DNA of 64,000 nucleotides, taken from NCBI GenBank assembly GCA_034670405.1, contig JAXDDX010000012.1, positions 1 through 64,000 on the forward strand, in the 5' to 3' direction. The notes under the pieces are model-generated. The model ran no database searches. It was given only the letters and a program-made list of their open reading frames with translations, and was not told where the DNA came from. Source of the stretch: Hoplostethus atlanticus. Its lineage: Eukaryota; Chordata; Actinopteri; Trachichthyiformes; Trachichthyidae. A program made the translations under genes and the position numbers. Below, piece by piece: positions 1 to 16,814 of the stretch (the stretch's first letter is position 1; each line of letters opens with the position of its first letter).

Positions 1-76
1 GAAGTAGATAGATAGATGTTTAGATAGATAGATAGATAGATGGATGGATGGATGGATGGATGGATGGATAGATGGT

Positions 77-109
<33 letters not shown>

Positions 110-144
110 GGATGGATGGATGGATGGATGGATGGATAGATGGT

Positions 145-185
<41 letters not shown>

Positions 186-188
186 GGT

Positions 189-237
<49 letters not shown>

Positions 238-294
238 GGATGGATGGATGGATGGATGGATGGATGGATAGGATAGATAGATAGATAGATAGTT

Positions 295-326
<32 letters not shown>
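1..326. repeat. (GATA)n/(GATG)n satellite
   Basis: About 330 nt of tetranucleotide units alternating between blocks of GATA and blocks of GATG, probably extending left of the window. It lies upstream of the first wdr37 exon seen here, in an intron. Confidence 0.95.
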
Positions 327-328
<2 letters not shown>

Positions 329-445
329 TTGCTATCAGTATCGGCCCTCAGAAATCCATATCGGTGGAGCCCTAAAACCAGAACGAAGCTGTCGTGTTTT
401 CTGTTCTGACTGAACTACTGTGTGTCCCTCTCTGTGCACCCTTAG

Positions 446-7228
<6,783 letters not shown>

Positions 7229-7235
7229 TGCCACT

Positions 7236-7236
<1 letters not shown>

Positions 7237-7277
<41 letters not shown>
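7237..7277. repeat. (CA)n microsatellite in wdr37 3' UTR
   Basis: About 20 CA units starting 8 nt after the stop codon. Confidence 0.95.
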
Positions 7278-7282
<5 letters not shown>

Positions 7283-9325
7283 GGCAAGCAAACAGAAACA
7301 CACAGCAAAACATTGGACATTTACCACAAACCCTCCATGTATATATGGTGCATGTAGACACTGTACTCTAAGGCCTCGTACACACCAGAGCATCTTTCAA
7401 GTGTTTTAGTTGTAGTGGTAACTCAACCCAGCGGTGACCATCACAATAATCGGTGTTGCTGTTGAACATGCAACTGTTAGCAACGTTGTTTGATCGTGTA
7501 TTTGGAGAAACAAAACTCAAAATATTTTACTGCTTCAGAGGTTAGAGTTTGTCTCATGCGGTGCACGTGAGTCTGCATGGCATGAGACATGTCAAACATT
7601 TCAAAACCCCCTCCTTGTACATTTCTGCAGCTACAGCGCTGCAGTGGTTTTTGAAAACGTTTCCAAAACCGGGTCCTCGGTGGTTCAAAGTGAGGCGCGT
7701 GTGTGTGTGTGTGTGTGTACGAGGCCTCAGAGCCTTTCACCTCTGTAGCATGGATCACAAAGGTGTTTGCTCCTAGCTTTGTGTGTGTTTTTTAAATCAA
7801 GTCCTAGGCTGCTGTGCACATCCTGGTTTGGTTTCTGCTCCTGCATGTAGATAAAGTCAATGTTACTTGTAAAGTTGTGAGAACAGTTCTATGTGTACAA
7901 TAACATATAGACCTTGTGTATATATATCTGATGTAAGTGACCCGGCGGTTGCTAGTGAGTGGGTCTTGCAGCTATCCCCTAGCGTAGACAACGTGGCTCT
8001 GTGAAACGTAGAGTATCCCTTCCTATATAGTGTACTATATATCATATCACCGTCAGGCCCTGCCAGCTCGGCCGTCCTGTCGCCGTCCTGTCCTGATGAC
8101 ACTCCTTGCCTGTCACCTTTCGATCCTTTCGAGTCACAGCCAGCCTCCCTCTGTGTTTCCAGATTGATTTTATTTTGAAATACCTTGTGATACTGTAACT
8201 CCGCCTTGTTCCATGTTTACGGTAGGTCTCCGTTACTGTTCCTGACGTCGCGAGCGTAGCAATAACAGGGAAAGCAACCACATTCGTTTTCTCACAAATC
8301 TTTTTAACACAATCATGATGTTCTCTGTGTGTTCAGTCGATGTCTTCTCTGCTGTTTCAGATGTCACTATGTTTAGCCATAATCTTCACCCATATTGACT
8401 TGGTGGCAATGAAATACAGACCCGACGTCTTCAGCCTGTTACTGTATTTTATCATCATGAAGTGAACCTGTGTGTCATGAAGTCGTGACCCTGTCAAAAT
8501 GAAGTTTGACTTGCATGTTGTACCCGTAGCCTAGTAAGACCTAGTGCACCTTTTATCAGAGGCGGTGCTTGTTGAGGAAACGTGCTCTCTATTCATTACA
8601 GTAGCAATAACGCCGCCGCTCGAGAACCCGAATGTTTCTGGCCCAGAGGCCAGTAGTGGAAATGAGTACGAGACTTGAAACACACTGAATCTCAGTTTGA
8701 GGATTGAACCTCGTCCGCAACTGGGCTTGAATCTGTTCATTACACTTGTGCAATATCACAAACATGAAGTCATGCTGTAGGGTTTTGATCCTCCGATGTT
8801 GAGTAACTTATTTCAGCGCTGTGAATCCCGTAGAAATGAATCTATGTCCTTTTTGTGTCCGGTGGCTCTGCTGAGTAGCGTACAAAGATATACACACCTC
8901 ACTGCTGTGTCTGCCCAGAAGGGAGTCAGACGGAGGACAGGTTGGAAGCAGCGTGTACCTTGTTCATTGTAACATGTGCATTAGCCTTGCCGGCCGTATC
9001 CACCTCAGCATCGATGCACCGTGTTAAATAACTAGTTACATTTACACAGTGCAGATAGGGTTTTTATTGCTTACTTCATTCAGGGAACTTTTTCGCCCAC
9101 TGGTATCAATGCCACTTTTTAATCAGCAGGTAGAAAGTCCAATTCACGCTCCACGTAAGGGTTGTAACTTGGGAAGGAAATAGGATTTTGGACGGATACT
9201 TTGAATCAAGGCGTGCCGGACTGGAGTCTCTGCTCCATTGTAGTGAAACACTTTCACCTCAAACCTCATTATTTGATCTACTTTACATTCTTGGTTGTGG
9301 CGGGTACGTCTTCTTGTACAAATCC

Positions 9326-9331
9326 AATAAA
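9326..9331 (+). terminator. poly(A) hexamer AATAAA, candidate wdr37 3' end
   Basis: This canonical AATAAA lies in the context CCAATAAAATGTGTGATTT, followed by GT- and T-rich sequence as expected downstream of a cleavage site. It is the first canonical + strand hexamer I noted after the wdr37 stop. Confidence 0.5.
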
Positions 9332-9452
9332 ATGTGTGATTTCCTTTCCCATTGTCTCTTTTCACCTTATTTAATACAACTTCCTTTTATTCAGTTGGAG
9401 ATGTGTATCGTTTTGAACATTCACTAGTCTGAATGTAAATCCACATCGTGTT

Positions 9453-9458
9453 AATAAA
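9453..9458 (+). terminator. poly(A) hexamer AATAAA, second candidate wdr37 3' end
   Basis: AATAAA within GTTAATAAAGTTGCGTG, 127 nt after the previous hexamer. It could be used as an alternative end of the wdr37 mRNA. Confidence 0.45.
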
Positions 9459-9514
9459 GTTGCGTGAAGATAAATTGTATTAGTTATGTAAGCATACGTT
9501 CACAAGGTCCCAGT

Positions 9515-10125
9515 TTCAAACATCCCCAGACCTCGACTCCCACCATCATGCTTGACCCTAGGGATGAGGTTATTTTGGTGATGGGCAGTTTTGGGTTGTC
9601 GCCAGTTCCATTGTGGACTCATCTGTCCTGACTTCCAGAAAGTTTGTCCAGATGATCTCCGGCAAACTGGAGACGGGTAGCTGTGGGGCAGACGGGCAGA
9701 ATCCCATTTCTATTCAGTGCTCTTATTGTTGACGGATGCACAATGACATCAGATGCAGCGATGGAGGCTTGGAGATCTCTGGATGTTTTTTGACTTTCTA
9801 ACCTTCCCCAGACTGATACACACTCTACTCTCTTCCTGGGGTCGTCTGATGTCTCCTTAGATCACAGCTTAGTGTTTTTCTTACACCTACCCAGTTATTT
9901 ACCCACCTGGTTCTTCTTACTGACTTGGTTGTACTAATGCAAGAGGAGCTTCACTTATTTTTGCACATGCACTAATTCCCTTTGAGCTATTTTCATTTTA
10001 CTACATGCACAATTTCCCTCTGAAAACATGAAATTGGTAAATGTAGATGATTTATTTCAGTTATCAATAGGCTAAATTTCAACAAGGACATTGCACAAGG
10101 CGTTCACAAACTTTCAATCATGACT
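9515..10125 (-). mobile_element. decayed Tc1/mariner-like DNA transposon
   Basis: Read on the - strand, about 9850 down to 9540 gives fragments typical of fish Tc1-like transposases: DLQASIAASDVIVHPSTI in one frame, then LQFAGDHLDK, then VKHDGGS (compare the family's VKHGGGS..MVWG) in another frame. In-frame stops and frame changes separate the fragments, so it is a fossil with no intact ORF. The + strand end near 10090-10125 (GGCGTTCACAAACTTTCAA) resembles the terminal sequence of such elements. It lies between the two convergent genes. Boundaries are approximate. Confidence 0.65.
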
Positions 10126-10984
10126 CGGTCACTAAACCCAGTATCTCCTGACCAGCGTTGTCTACAGCCACCCGTCTTGACTCAGCAGTAGAACCAGTCA
10201 GAGGTGGACAACACCAACTGTTACTGAAAGACCAATATGGGCCCCATGCGGGGACAAACCCGGGGACGCTTCCTGCTGGTATTTGGTTCCTAGACTTCAT
10301 TGTGGAACAGCATGACACTGACAGAGAGAGAGAATATTCCATGGAGTTTTATCTCTGGCCTCGTCCATTAGATTATAGCTGGCTGGCCGTGACCAGCCAC
10401 CGGAGCAAATTGTCAATTATGATGTTTATTGTAGAGCACACAGCTGACTCCATGGCCTTAGGGGGGAGAGGGGGAGGGGAGGGGTCCCGCTGAGGACGCA
10501 TACCTCGAAATACTCCTCCACTTTCCCATTTGCTGTCTCTCTCTCTCTCTCTCTCTCTTTTCCCTCCCCTTCCTCGCTTCATGCTTCCTCCCGGCTAATT
10601 TGGTGGCTGGTCTGTATGACACCTGCCACCCAGCCTGACAGAGATAACCATTTCCCCATGGATTTCCCCTGGGAGGAGAAGGGAGGCCTCTTTAATATTT
10701 GTCTGGATGCTTCTGAAGGCCAACGATGGAAATAGAGAGGTGGTCATGAAGCCTGCAAAGTGGAAAAGGGCCTATATATATATATAGAAATATAGAAATA
10801 TTTTAAATGTTTTATTTTTTTTCTCTATATTTTAAATGTTAAGATATTTGTAATAATAATAGAAAACATACTAATATAATATCTGATATAGCAATATTAG
10901 TATTTTATTTTTTCCCCTATTGTTTTCTGTATAAAACTGAAATTTTGTGCTTCCAAAATCGGACTCAGTCAAAAAAAGAATATC
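10126..10984. other. intergenic sequence
   Basis: This stretch contains a (CT)n tract near 10537-10560 and an AT-rich segment at about 10770-10930. I see no coding exon, RNA gene or recognisable repeat beyond these. Confidence 0.6.
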
Positions 10985-10991
10985 AAGACAA

Positions 10992-10997
10992 AATAAA
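10992..10997 (+). terminator. + strand AATAAA in the convergent poly(A) region
   Basis: AATAAA followed by GATTTTGTGGTTTT, a GU/U-rich stretch that would serve as a downstream element. It sits 19 nt from the - strand hexamer at 11016-11021. It could terminate a long wdr37 transcript. Confidence 0.35.
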
Positions 10998-11015
10998 ATG
11001 ACAAGATTTTGTGGT

Positions 11016-11021
11016 TTTATT
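11016..11021 (-). terminator. - strand AATAAA, candidate adarb2 3' end
   Basis: Reads GTGAATAAAACCACAAAATC on the - strand, followed by a U/GU-rich stretch (ATTTTATTTTGTCTTG), a convincing poly(A) site layout. A second - strand hexamer lies upstream at 11083-11088. Use by adarb2 is inferred. Confidence 0.5.
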
Positions 11022-11082
11022 CACATATACAAACATTCACTTTTAAGGTGTTACTGAAGTGCATTTACAGACCTTAGCAGCA

Positions 11083-11088
11083 TTTATT
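11083..11088 (-). terminator. - strand AATAAA, upstream candidate for adarb2
   Basis: Reads ATGAATAAATGCTGC on the - strand, 67 nt upstream of the hexamer at 11016-11021. Tandem hexamers of this sort often give alternative 3' ends. Confidence 0.4.
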
Positions 11089-11917
11089 CATATACTTTAA
11101 TGTACATCATAATCAGACATCTTGTTATATCTTCACGTCTTCTAACATGTTTTATACATTTCTTTTTTACATATGTACACTCATAGATACAATATTGCCC
11201 TTCAGTCATGCCTTACTCTTCCTAGCTCTCAAAATAAACCTCACCACCTCCGACAGTTAATACAGCGATGATGAAATGTGAACGTGAAGCGTCGAGAAAC
11301 GTCCTTACCCGCCGACACAAACAGTGGAGCCTGGGTCGTGGGGGGGGGGGGGAGCAGAAATCAGGGTGTGGACACTAGAGGATGACACACCCGAGAAGAA
11401 CACTTTGTACCACATGTACGTGAAAGACGAACACCGATTCTCTCTGCGCCGAGAGGCCGCAGGGAGATCTACACAACACGGAACCAGGTTTCAACCCCAC
11501 GGGCCGGCAGGTGTTAGTTTTACCGATACCGATATTTTTGTATCGAAGCCGCTGATAGCTGATATCAAGTTTTCCATTTTCAAGCCTCTGAAAACAGCAA
11601 ACCCATACACTGGAAACCCGGATCTGGGTCACACGTGGGTCAAATCGAGCCCGTGTACCGGATAGCCGGGGATCAGCTGCCGGAGGGGCCACGTGAACGA
11701 GAAAACAACAACAGCAAACGACCACTAGATGTCACTCTCACTATTTTTATTTCCCTGCTGTCTCACCCATGCCGCTGGCGCTCCTGTCTAAATCCTTTAG
11801 AGAGAGAGAGAGAGAGAGGGAGGGGGGGCTCTTGAGCAATGACGGAGAACAACACAGTCATGATTATAATGAATATAAACATTTAGCTGGTAAGTAACTC
11901 AAAATGTCTGCTCTGAT

Positions 11918-11919
<2 letters not shown>

Positions 11920-11957
<38 letters not shown>
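11920..11957. repeat. (CA)n microsatellite
   Basis: 19 CA units in the probable adarb2 3' UTR. With the GT tract 80 nt away it could pair in RNA. Confidence 0.95.
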
Positions 11958-11959
<2 letters not shown>

Positions 11960-12034
11960 TGTTTACATCATGAAATATGCAAAGAAATAAAAAAAAGGTG
12001 CATGGTTTATAATCAGCACACCAGTTGTTAATCT

Positions 12035-12035
<1 letters not shown>

Positions 12036-12074
<39 letters not shown>
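12036..12074. repeat. (GT)n microsatellite
   Basis: About 19 GT units, inverted relative to the CA tract at 11920. Confidence 0.95.
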
Positions 12075-12075
<1 letters not shown>

Positions 12076-12806
12076 ACAATGGTGTAAGAAGCCACTGAAG
12101 GGGCGGGGGGTGGGAGGGTGCCGTGACCCAGGTTACAAAAGTTTCCACCACCCTCGACCGTGGGCTGTGGGCGGTCACGACGCAAAGCGGCGGTGGGTCG
12201 AGTCACGACAGCAACGTGTTCTCATCGGCGTCGTGGTGGATCATGGGCTTCGGCTACAATGGGTGAAAATCGGCCTGCCGGGGTTAAAAGAGGCTTTAGA
12301 GAAGAGGAGCTCTGCCTGGCGAGAGAGAGGAACGCCGTAATGGCAGCGGTTACGTTGCCTCTTCGCCCTCGCCTCTAATTCGTCTCCTCTCAATCCGCCG
12401 GGGTGAGAGAGGGAAAAATGGAGGGTGAATTAACCTGTCGCCGCGGTGTCAAACTCTGTTGGGTGCTTGAAAGGCGAGGGGGGGGTGGGTGGGTGGGGGT
12501 GACGGGGGGTGATGGAGGGAGAGTGACAAAGAGGACAAACAAGGAAATAGGCGGAGGAGACGAAGGAGGGGAGAGGAGATAGAGATGGAGAGAGCATGAG
12601 GACAAAAGAGAAGGAAATCAGGAAAAAAACCAACACAGAGTTAAAGGGTGAGTAAGACGAGTGAGTCAGACAATAGGAGAGAGAGGGAGGGAGAGAGAGA
12701 GGGTTCATGTTGAATTCTGCCTCTCTTTCTCTTTTCCTCTCACTCTTTCCATCACTTCTCTTCCTCTATCACCCGTCACCCTGACAGGGCCAGTAATTGG
12801 ACGTGG

Positions 12807-12810
<4 letters not shown>

Positions 12811-12869
<59 letters not shown>

Positions 12870-12892
12870 TCTCTCTCCCTCTCTCTCTCTCT
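12811..12892. repeat. (CT)n microsatellite
   Basis: About 40 CT units with a few CCCT interruptions. Confidence 0.95.
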
Positions 12893-13040
12893 CCCCCCAC
12901 CCCCTGCTCCTCAGCAGGAACCTTGGGACCTGGAAATAGCTGATGACAAGATAGCGACTGCCTTTCACTCTGCTCAAGGTTACCCCACCCTGCCTTGACA
13001 GCCAAACCACACCTGGGCTGGCTGGGTGGGGGGTGTTTGA

Positions 13041-13072
<32 letters not shown>

Positions 13073-13188
13073 GGAAGTAAGTGTGCCTGTGTGTTGCATC
13101 AAAGTAGGGCGAGTCATAGAAATTCGAAGGAGAGTTCCTTTCATTTCCATTTGACCTTCCCCTCTTCTTTTTCAGCTGTCGATGGACG

Positions 13189-13191
<3 letters not shown>

Positions 13192-13240
<49 letters not shown>
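13192..13240. repeat. (CA)n microsatellite
   Basis: About 24 CA units next to the SINE at 13247. A (GT)n tract lies at 13042-13070. Confidence 0.95.
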
Positions 13241-13242
<2 letters not shown>

Positions 13243-13246
13243 GCGC

Positions 13247-13505
13247 AGAGAAGCAGGTGCCAGTTCAAATCCCCGGTCCAGCTGGGAAAATGTGTTTGGA
13301 GAAGGTGACTAGGTAACGCTGTACGGTAACAGCTATCACCGAGGTGCCGTTGAGCAAGGCATCAAACCCCCAGCTGCTCAGTAGAGTGTGTTGGTGCTGG
13401 TCAGCTGGTCAGGCGGGTTTGGATGTAACTGTATGGATGTGAAGCAGGGCGATGCTGAAAAAGAGCTCAGTTGACTTTCCCTGGATAAATAAAGGTTAAA
13501 AAACC
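13247..13505 (+). mobile_element. tRNA-derived SINE (copy 1)
   Basis: The head carries a Pol III box-B-like sequence (CCAGTTCAAATCCCCG). The body has the phrase GCCGTTGAGCAAGGCATC, common in fish SINEs, and the tail ends CTGGATAAATAAAGGTTAAA. A relative with the same order of motifs lies at 58387-58628. It directly abuts (CA)n tracts on both sides. Confidence 0.6.
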
Positions 13506-13506
13506 T

Positions 13507-13510
<4 letters not shown>

Positions 13511-13541
<31 letters not shown>
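13511..13541. repeat. (CA)n, read as (GT)n just after the adarb2 stop
   Basis: 15 units on the + strand; in the adarb2 mRNA this is a (GU)n tract 8 nt after the stop codon. Confidence 0.95.
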
Positions 13542-13543
<2 letters not shown>

Positions 13544-13549
13544 CCCTCC

Positions 13550-13726
13550 TCAGTCCGTCAGCAGGAAGCGCTCCTGCTCCGGTGGTTTCTTGACCCAGGT
13601 GCCAAGGCCCGTGTCCTGCAGAGATCTGAACCACTGCTGCTTGACTGTCTGGTAGGGACGCGCCGCCATCTTGGCCTCGCAGTACATGAGCTGCCGGTCC
13701 GCTGAGCCGGACATGCACACCCCCAA
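13550..13726 (-). CDS. adarb2: adarb2 exon 10 (last coding exon and stop)
   Basis: The acceptor CCCCAG is preceded by a (CT)n tract that serves as the pyrimidine tract. The exon starts in phase 0 with [12 protein letters not shown], continues [20 protein letters not shown] and [19 protein letters not shown], and ends in TGA (13552-13550). Human ADAR3 ends PEQQQFLLTL. The residue matching human Gln733 (Asp in ADAR2) is Glu here. The deaminase C-terminal tail packs on the catalytic domain in ADAR2. Confidence 0.95.
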   Translation of the reverse strand: MGVCMSGSADRQLMYCEAKMAARPYQTVKQQWFRSLQDTGLGTWVKKPPEQERFLLTD

Positions 13727-14112
13727 CTGGGGAGAGAGAGAGAGCGAGAGAGCGAGAGAGAGAGAGAAGTTGAAACAGTGACAAAGACAGGGAGACAAAA
13801 CAGAGAGGGAAACAAAGCCGGGCAGCGAGGGTAAAGGTTTTGTGTGCGAGCGAGGAAAAGAAGACGAGCGAGCAAAACAAAACGAATGAGCCGGCACAAA
13901 CGGATGTTGAGGGGGGGGCGGTTGGGGGTTGGGGGAGGGGGAGGGGGGGACAGGGGGAGGTGGGGGGGGGCTTCAACAGCTGTGTAATCTCCCCATTTAA
14001 ATTTCACAAGCAATTGAACATTCTCTGTGCTTTTTGTGCATTCCTATTGTCGCAAGAGCAGAAAAAGAAGATAGGTGGAGAGACAACTGAAGAGAGGGAG
14101 AGGGAGAGGGAG

Positions 14113-14161
<49 letters not shown>

Positions 14162-16079
14162 AAAAGTTTCTTTTGGAGATTAGTGTGACTGCTCTTGCAT
14201 GGCCCTTCTACGCGGCGTGCAGGGAGCACTTAGGGTGGGGCTCCTCGAGAGCTTCTCCAAATAATTATGGTTTCATAGTCATTATGGTTTAACGGCGCCA
14301 TTTGGCGATGCAGGCCGTGTCTGTTACATAAAGTTTGAGAATGAAAATGAAAGTGCAGCGGGTCTGCGGGTCTGCGTGCTGCCGTTAAAAAAAATGAGCT
14401 GCCAGCTTTTGATAAGCTGCATCGACAACAGCTGTTGCCGTGCCGACGGATTTATCTACGGGAGCAGAGAGGGTCCAAATACCCAGAGCAGGACCGTCAC
14501 CTGGATTACTGCAGCATGTGGTTTATGATGCTAATGGATTGCATACTGTATACCTGATACCTCTCGCTTCCCAGCAAGGGACCTTATGAGGAAACTGAAA
14601 GACAACGGTGGCCAAAGACTGAACCAACATGAGAGATTACAGAACCGCTAGGAGATTTGCTGTTGGGCACAAAGAAGAAGAAGAAGAAAGAAACTCGTGT
14701 TCAATAAATCTTTTAATCTTTCAATCAAATGTTGATGGAGTTTGAGTTCCTGTAGGTGGCGCTCTCTTCTTTGTCTGTTCAGCCACGGTGACCATCGCTG
14801 CTCATGCTAACTACCCAGTTCTTCTTCTGTTCATTCCAAACAAACTGGAAATGTAAAACGCATCACTTCCTGTCTCCAGAGGATTGTTTTCCCAGGAAGA
14901 CCTACCTGACACCGGGAGACCAGCAGATGGAGAAACTTTCATGACCTGGTAAGACTGTTGACTGTGGACACTGTTGTGTTACTTTTAGCCATAAACCATG
15001 ACCGGCATGTCATGAGGCGGACCATTTGTAACCATTCAAAAATAATAATTGTAATGTTATTTTTCCCTTTCATGACTGCACCGTTTCCTTCCTTCCTTTC
15101 CTTGGTATCTGTCCTCACCTTGCGGTAGAGCTTGTTCCAGCGGGTGAACAGGGCGTGCTTGCAGAGGCGTGAGGGCGTCCCCGAGTCCCGCCTCCGTCCC
15201 GTGGCGGTGTTGACCACCTCCAACTGGGCGTCGCCCAGCGTCCAGTTGACGCTCACACACAGGGCCTTCCCTGGCTGCTGGTACTCGGCACTGCTCAGCC
15301 CTGCAGGGAGGACGACACGAGGAACGGACCTGTTACAGCTTGTGTAGAAACAACTTGATAATGTTTGACTATGTGAGCAGAGTTGTTCTTCCTTTATTCC
15401 AATATTGATGCCCATTTCCTTCAGTGACGTTACACTAAACAGTAGCATCTGTGGTGCTACAGACACCTTCCCTACCTCAGCCAGGAAAGAATTACCTGAT
15501 CTACCAATTACACTTTCAGAAAAACCTCCATTTATGCTTTTTGATTCATAAGTCTCTACCTTTATCAGTTTCACACCTTATTATAACATATGATGGGTTT
15601 AGGTGCTGTAGATCAGTCTGAAGAGGTTAACCCCACAGGAGATTCACAATCATTATTTTGTGTGATACAGGAAGCTCATAACTCCGCCACTCAACAGTCA
15701 AGTTGCTTTTGGGTAAAATGTGTCACGCAAAGCAAATCACACTAGAAAAACAATTAGGGTTTAAAATTTGCAAAGCACTTGTGAGACGTTCTTCAACAAA
15801 CACACACAATTGGGTGGAAGTATGGAACTGTGTGTGTTTTTTTCCTTCAAACCTGCACTTTCTTGTTCCAGTTAACCTTCCCTCCACCCTCCCCTCGCTC
15901 TCTCCCCCCTCCCCTCGCTCTCTCCCCGTGGGCTAACGGCAGACGTAAAGTTTTGCAGCGCTGCAAAAAGCCGAGTCAACCTGGGCCTGAGACTGCAACG
16001 CTTTGATATCCTACCCTCAGAGAGAGAAGGCAAGAGGGCTATCGAGCTATCGAGCACCTGAACAGTGTGTTCCTGCCAT

Positions 16080-16116
<37 letters not shown>

Positions 16117-16771
16117 CTGTCTGCTGTTGCATGCCTACAGCTAACAGCAGTGTTTGAGAGCGCTGCCAGCTATGTGCGCTGTAAACATTATCTCCTCCGG
16201 GGCACAAAAAAAATGAAAACCTCCCCTGCATTGCATTGGCCTCTCCATCTCACCCCCCCCTCCCTCCCTCCCTCCCTCCCTCGCTCTGTCAAATAATTAG
16301 CCTCGCTAGCAAACCACACAAAGGGGAGCGGCGGAGGAAAGAGACGGAGGCGGAGGGGGAAGTGGAAGGTGAGCGGCGGTCACGTCACACGTCATGTACG
16401 GAGAATTGAACTGTCTGCGTTTGAGAGTGATGGCGGAGGTGTGCCTCTGCTACCAGGACAGGCGACCCCCCCCCCCCGTCCTCCACCGTCCTCCTCGAGC
16501 TACAGGGGCGAACACACTCCTACTGCACCACGAACTTCATCCCTGGTGGAGTGAAGTTCAAGATCCTGAGCTGAGACGCCTTTAGGGAAGGGTGTCTGTT
16601 AAGGGTGACAGTGTGTTGTTGTGTCTTTGTAAAGGGATCAGACGCCTCAGCTCCACTTTAACCCAGTTCGTTATTATATCATCCAGTGGGGTGAGGGTAT
16701 CTCCAACAGTCAACAGCCTCCCGTCTGTTATAGGACAATGTGTGATTTACAATACCACAATACATGCCTGC

Positions 16772-16814
<43 letters not shown>

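Larger units (their letters stand above)
7229..9480 (+). other. wdr37: wdr37 3' UTR (end inferred)
   Basis: About 2.2 kb after the stop have no coding signature. The UTR opens with (CA)n (7237-7277). Two + strand AATAAA hexamers stand at 9326-9331 and 9453-9458, either of which could end the transcript. A third + strand hexamer at 10992 would extend it beyond the Tc1-like remnant. Length and end are inferred from hexamers only. Confidence 0.55.
11022..13549 (-). other. adarb2: adarb2 probable 3' UTR, about 2.5 kb
   Basis: The region lies between the adarb2 stop and the - strand poly(A) hexamers. It holds (CA)n, (GT)n, GA and CT tracts at 11805, 11920, 12036, 12811, 13042, 13192 and 13511, and a tRNA-derived SINE at 13247-13505. 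No exon of another gene is visible. UTR status is inferred from continuity and hexamers; the transcript could end earlier. Confidence 0.45.

Noticed and set aside
12705..13268. A 187-codon open frame rich in Arg-Glu and Val-Cys repeats
   Set aside because: Created by (CT)n and (CA)n microsatellites, which are open in several frames by their nature.
14939..15574. A 211-codon open frame on the - strand
   Set aside because: Only 15119-15300 is real (adarb2 exon 9). The rest is intron read through the acceptor and donor sites.
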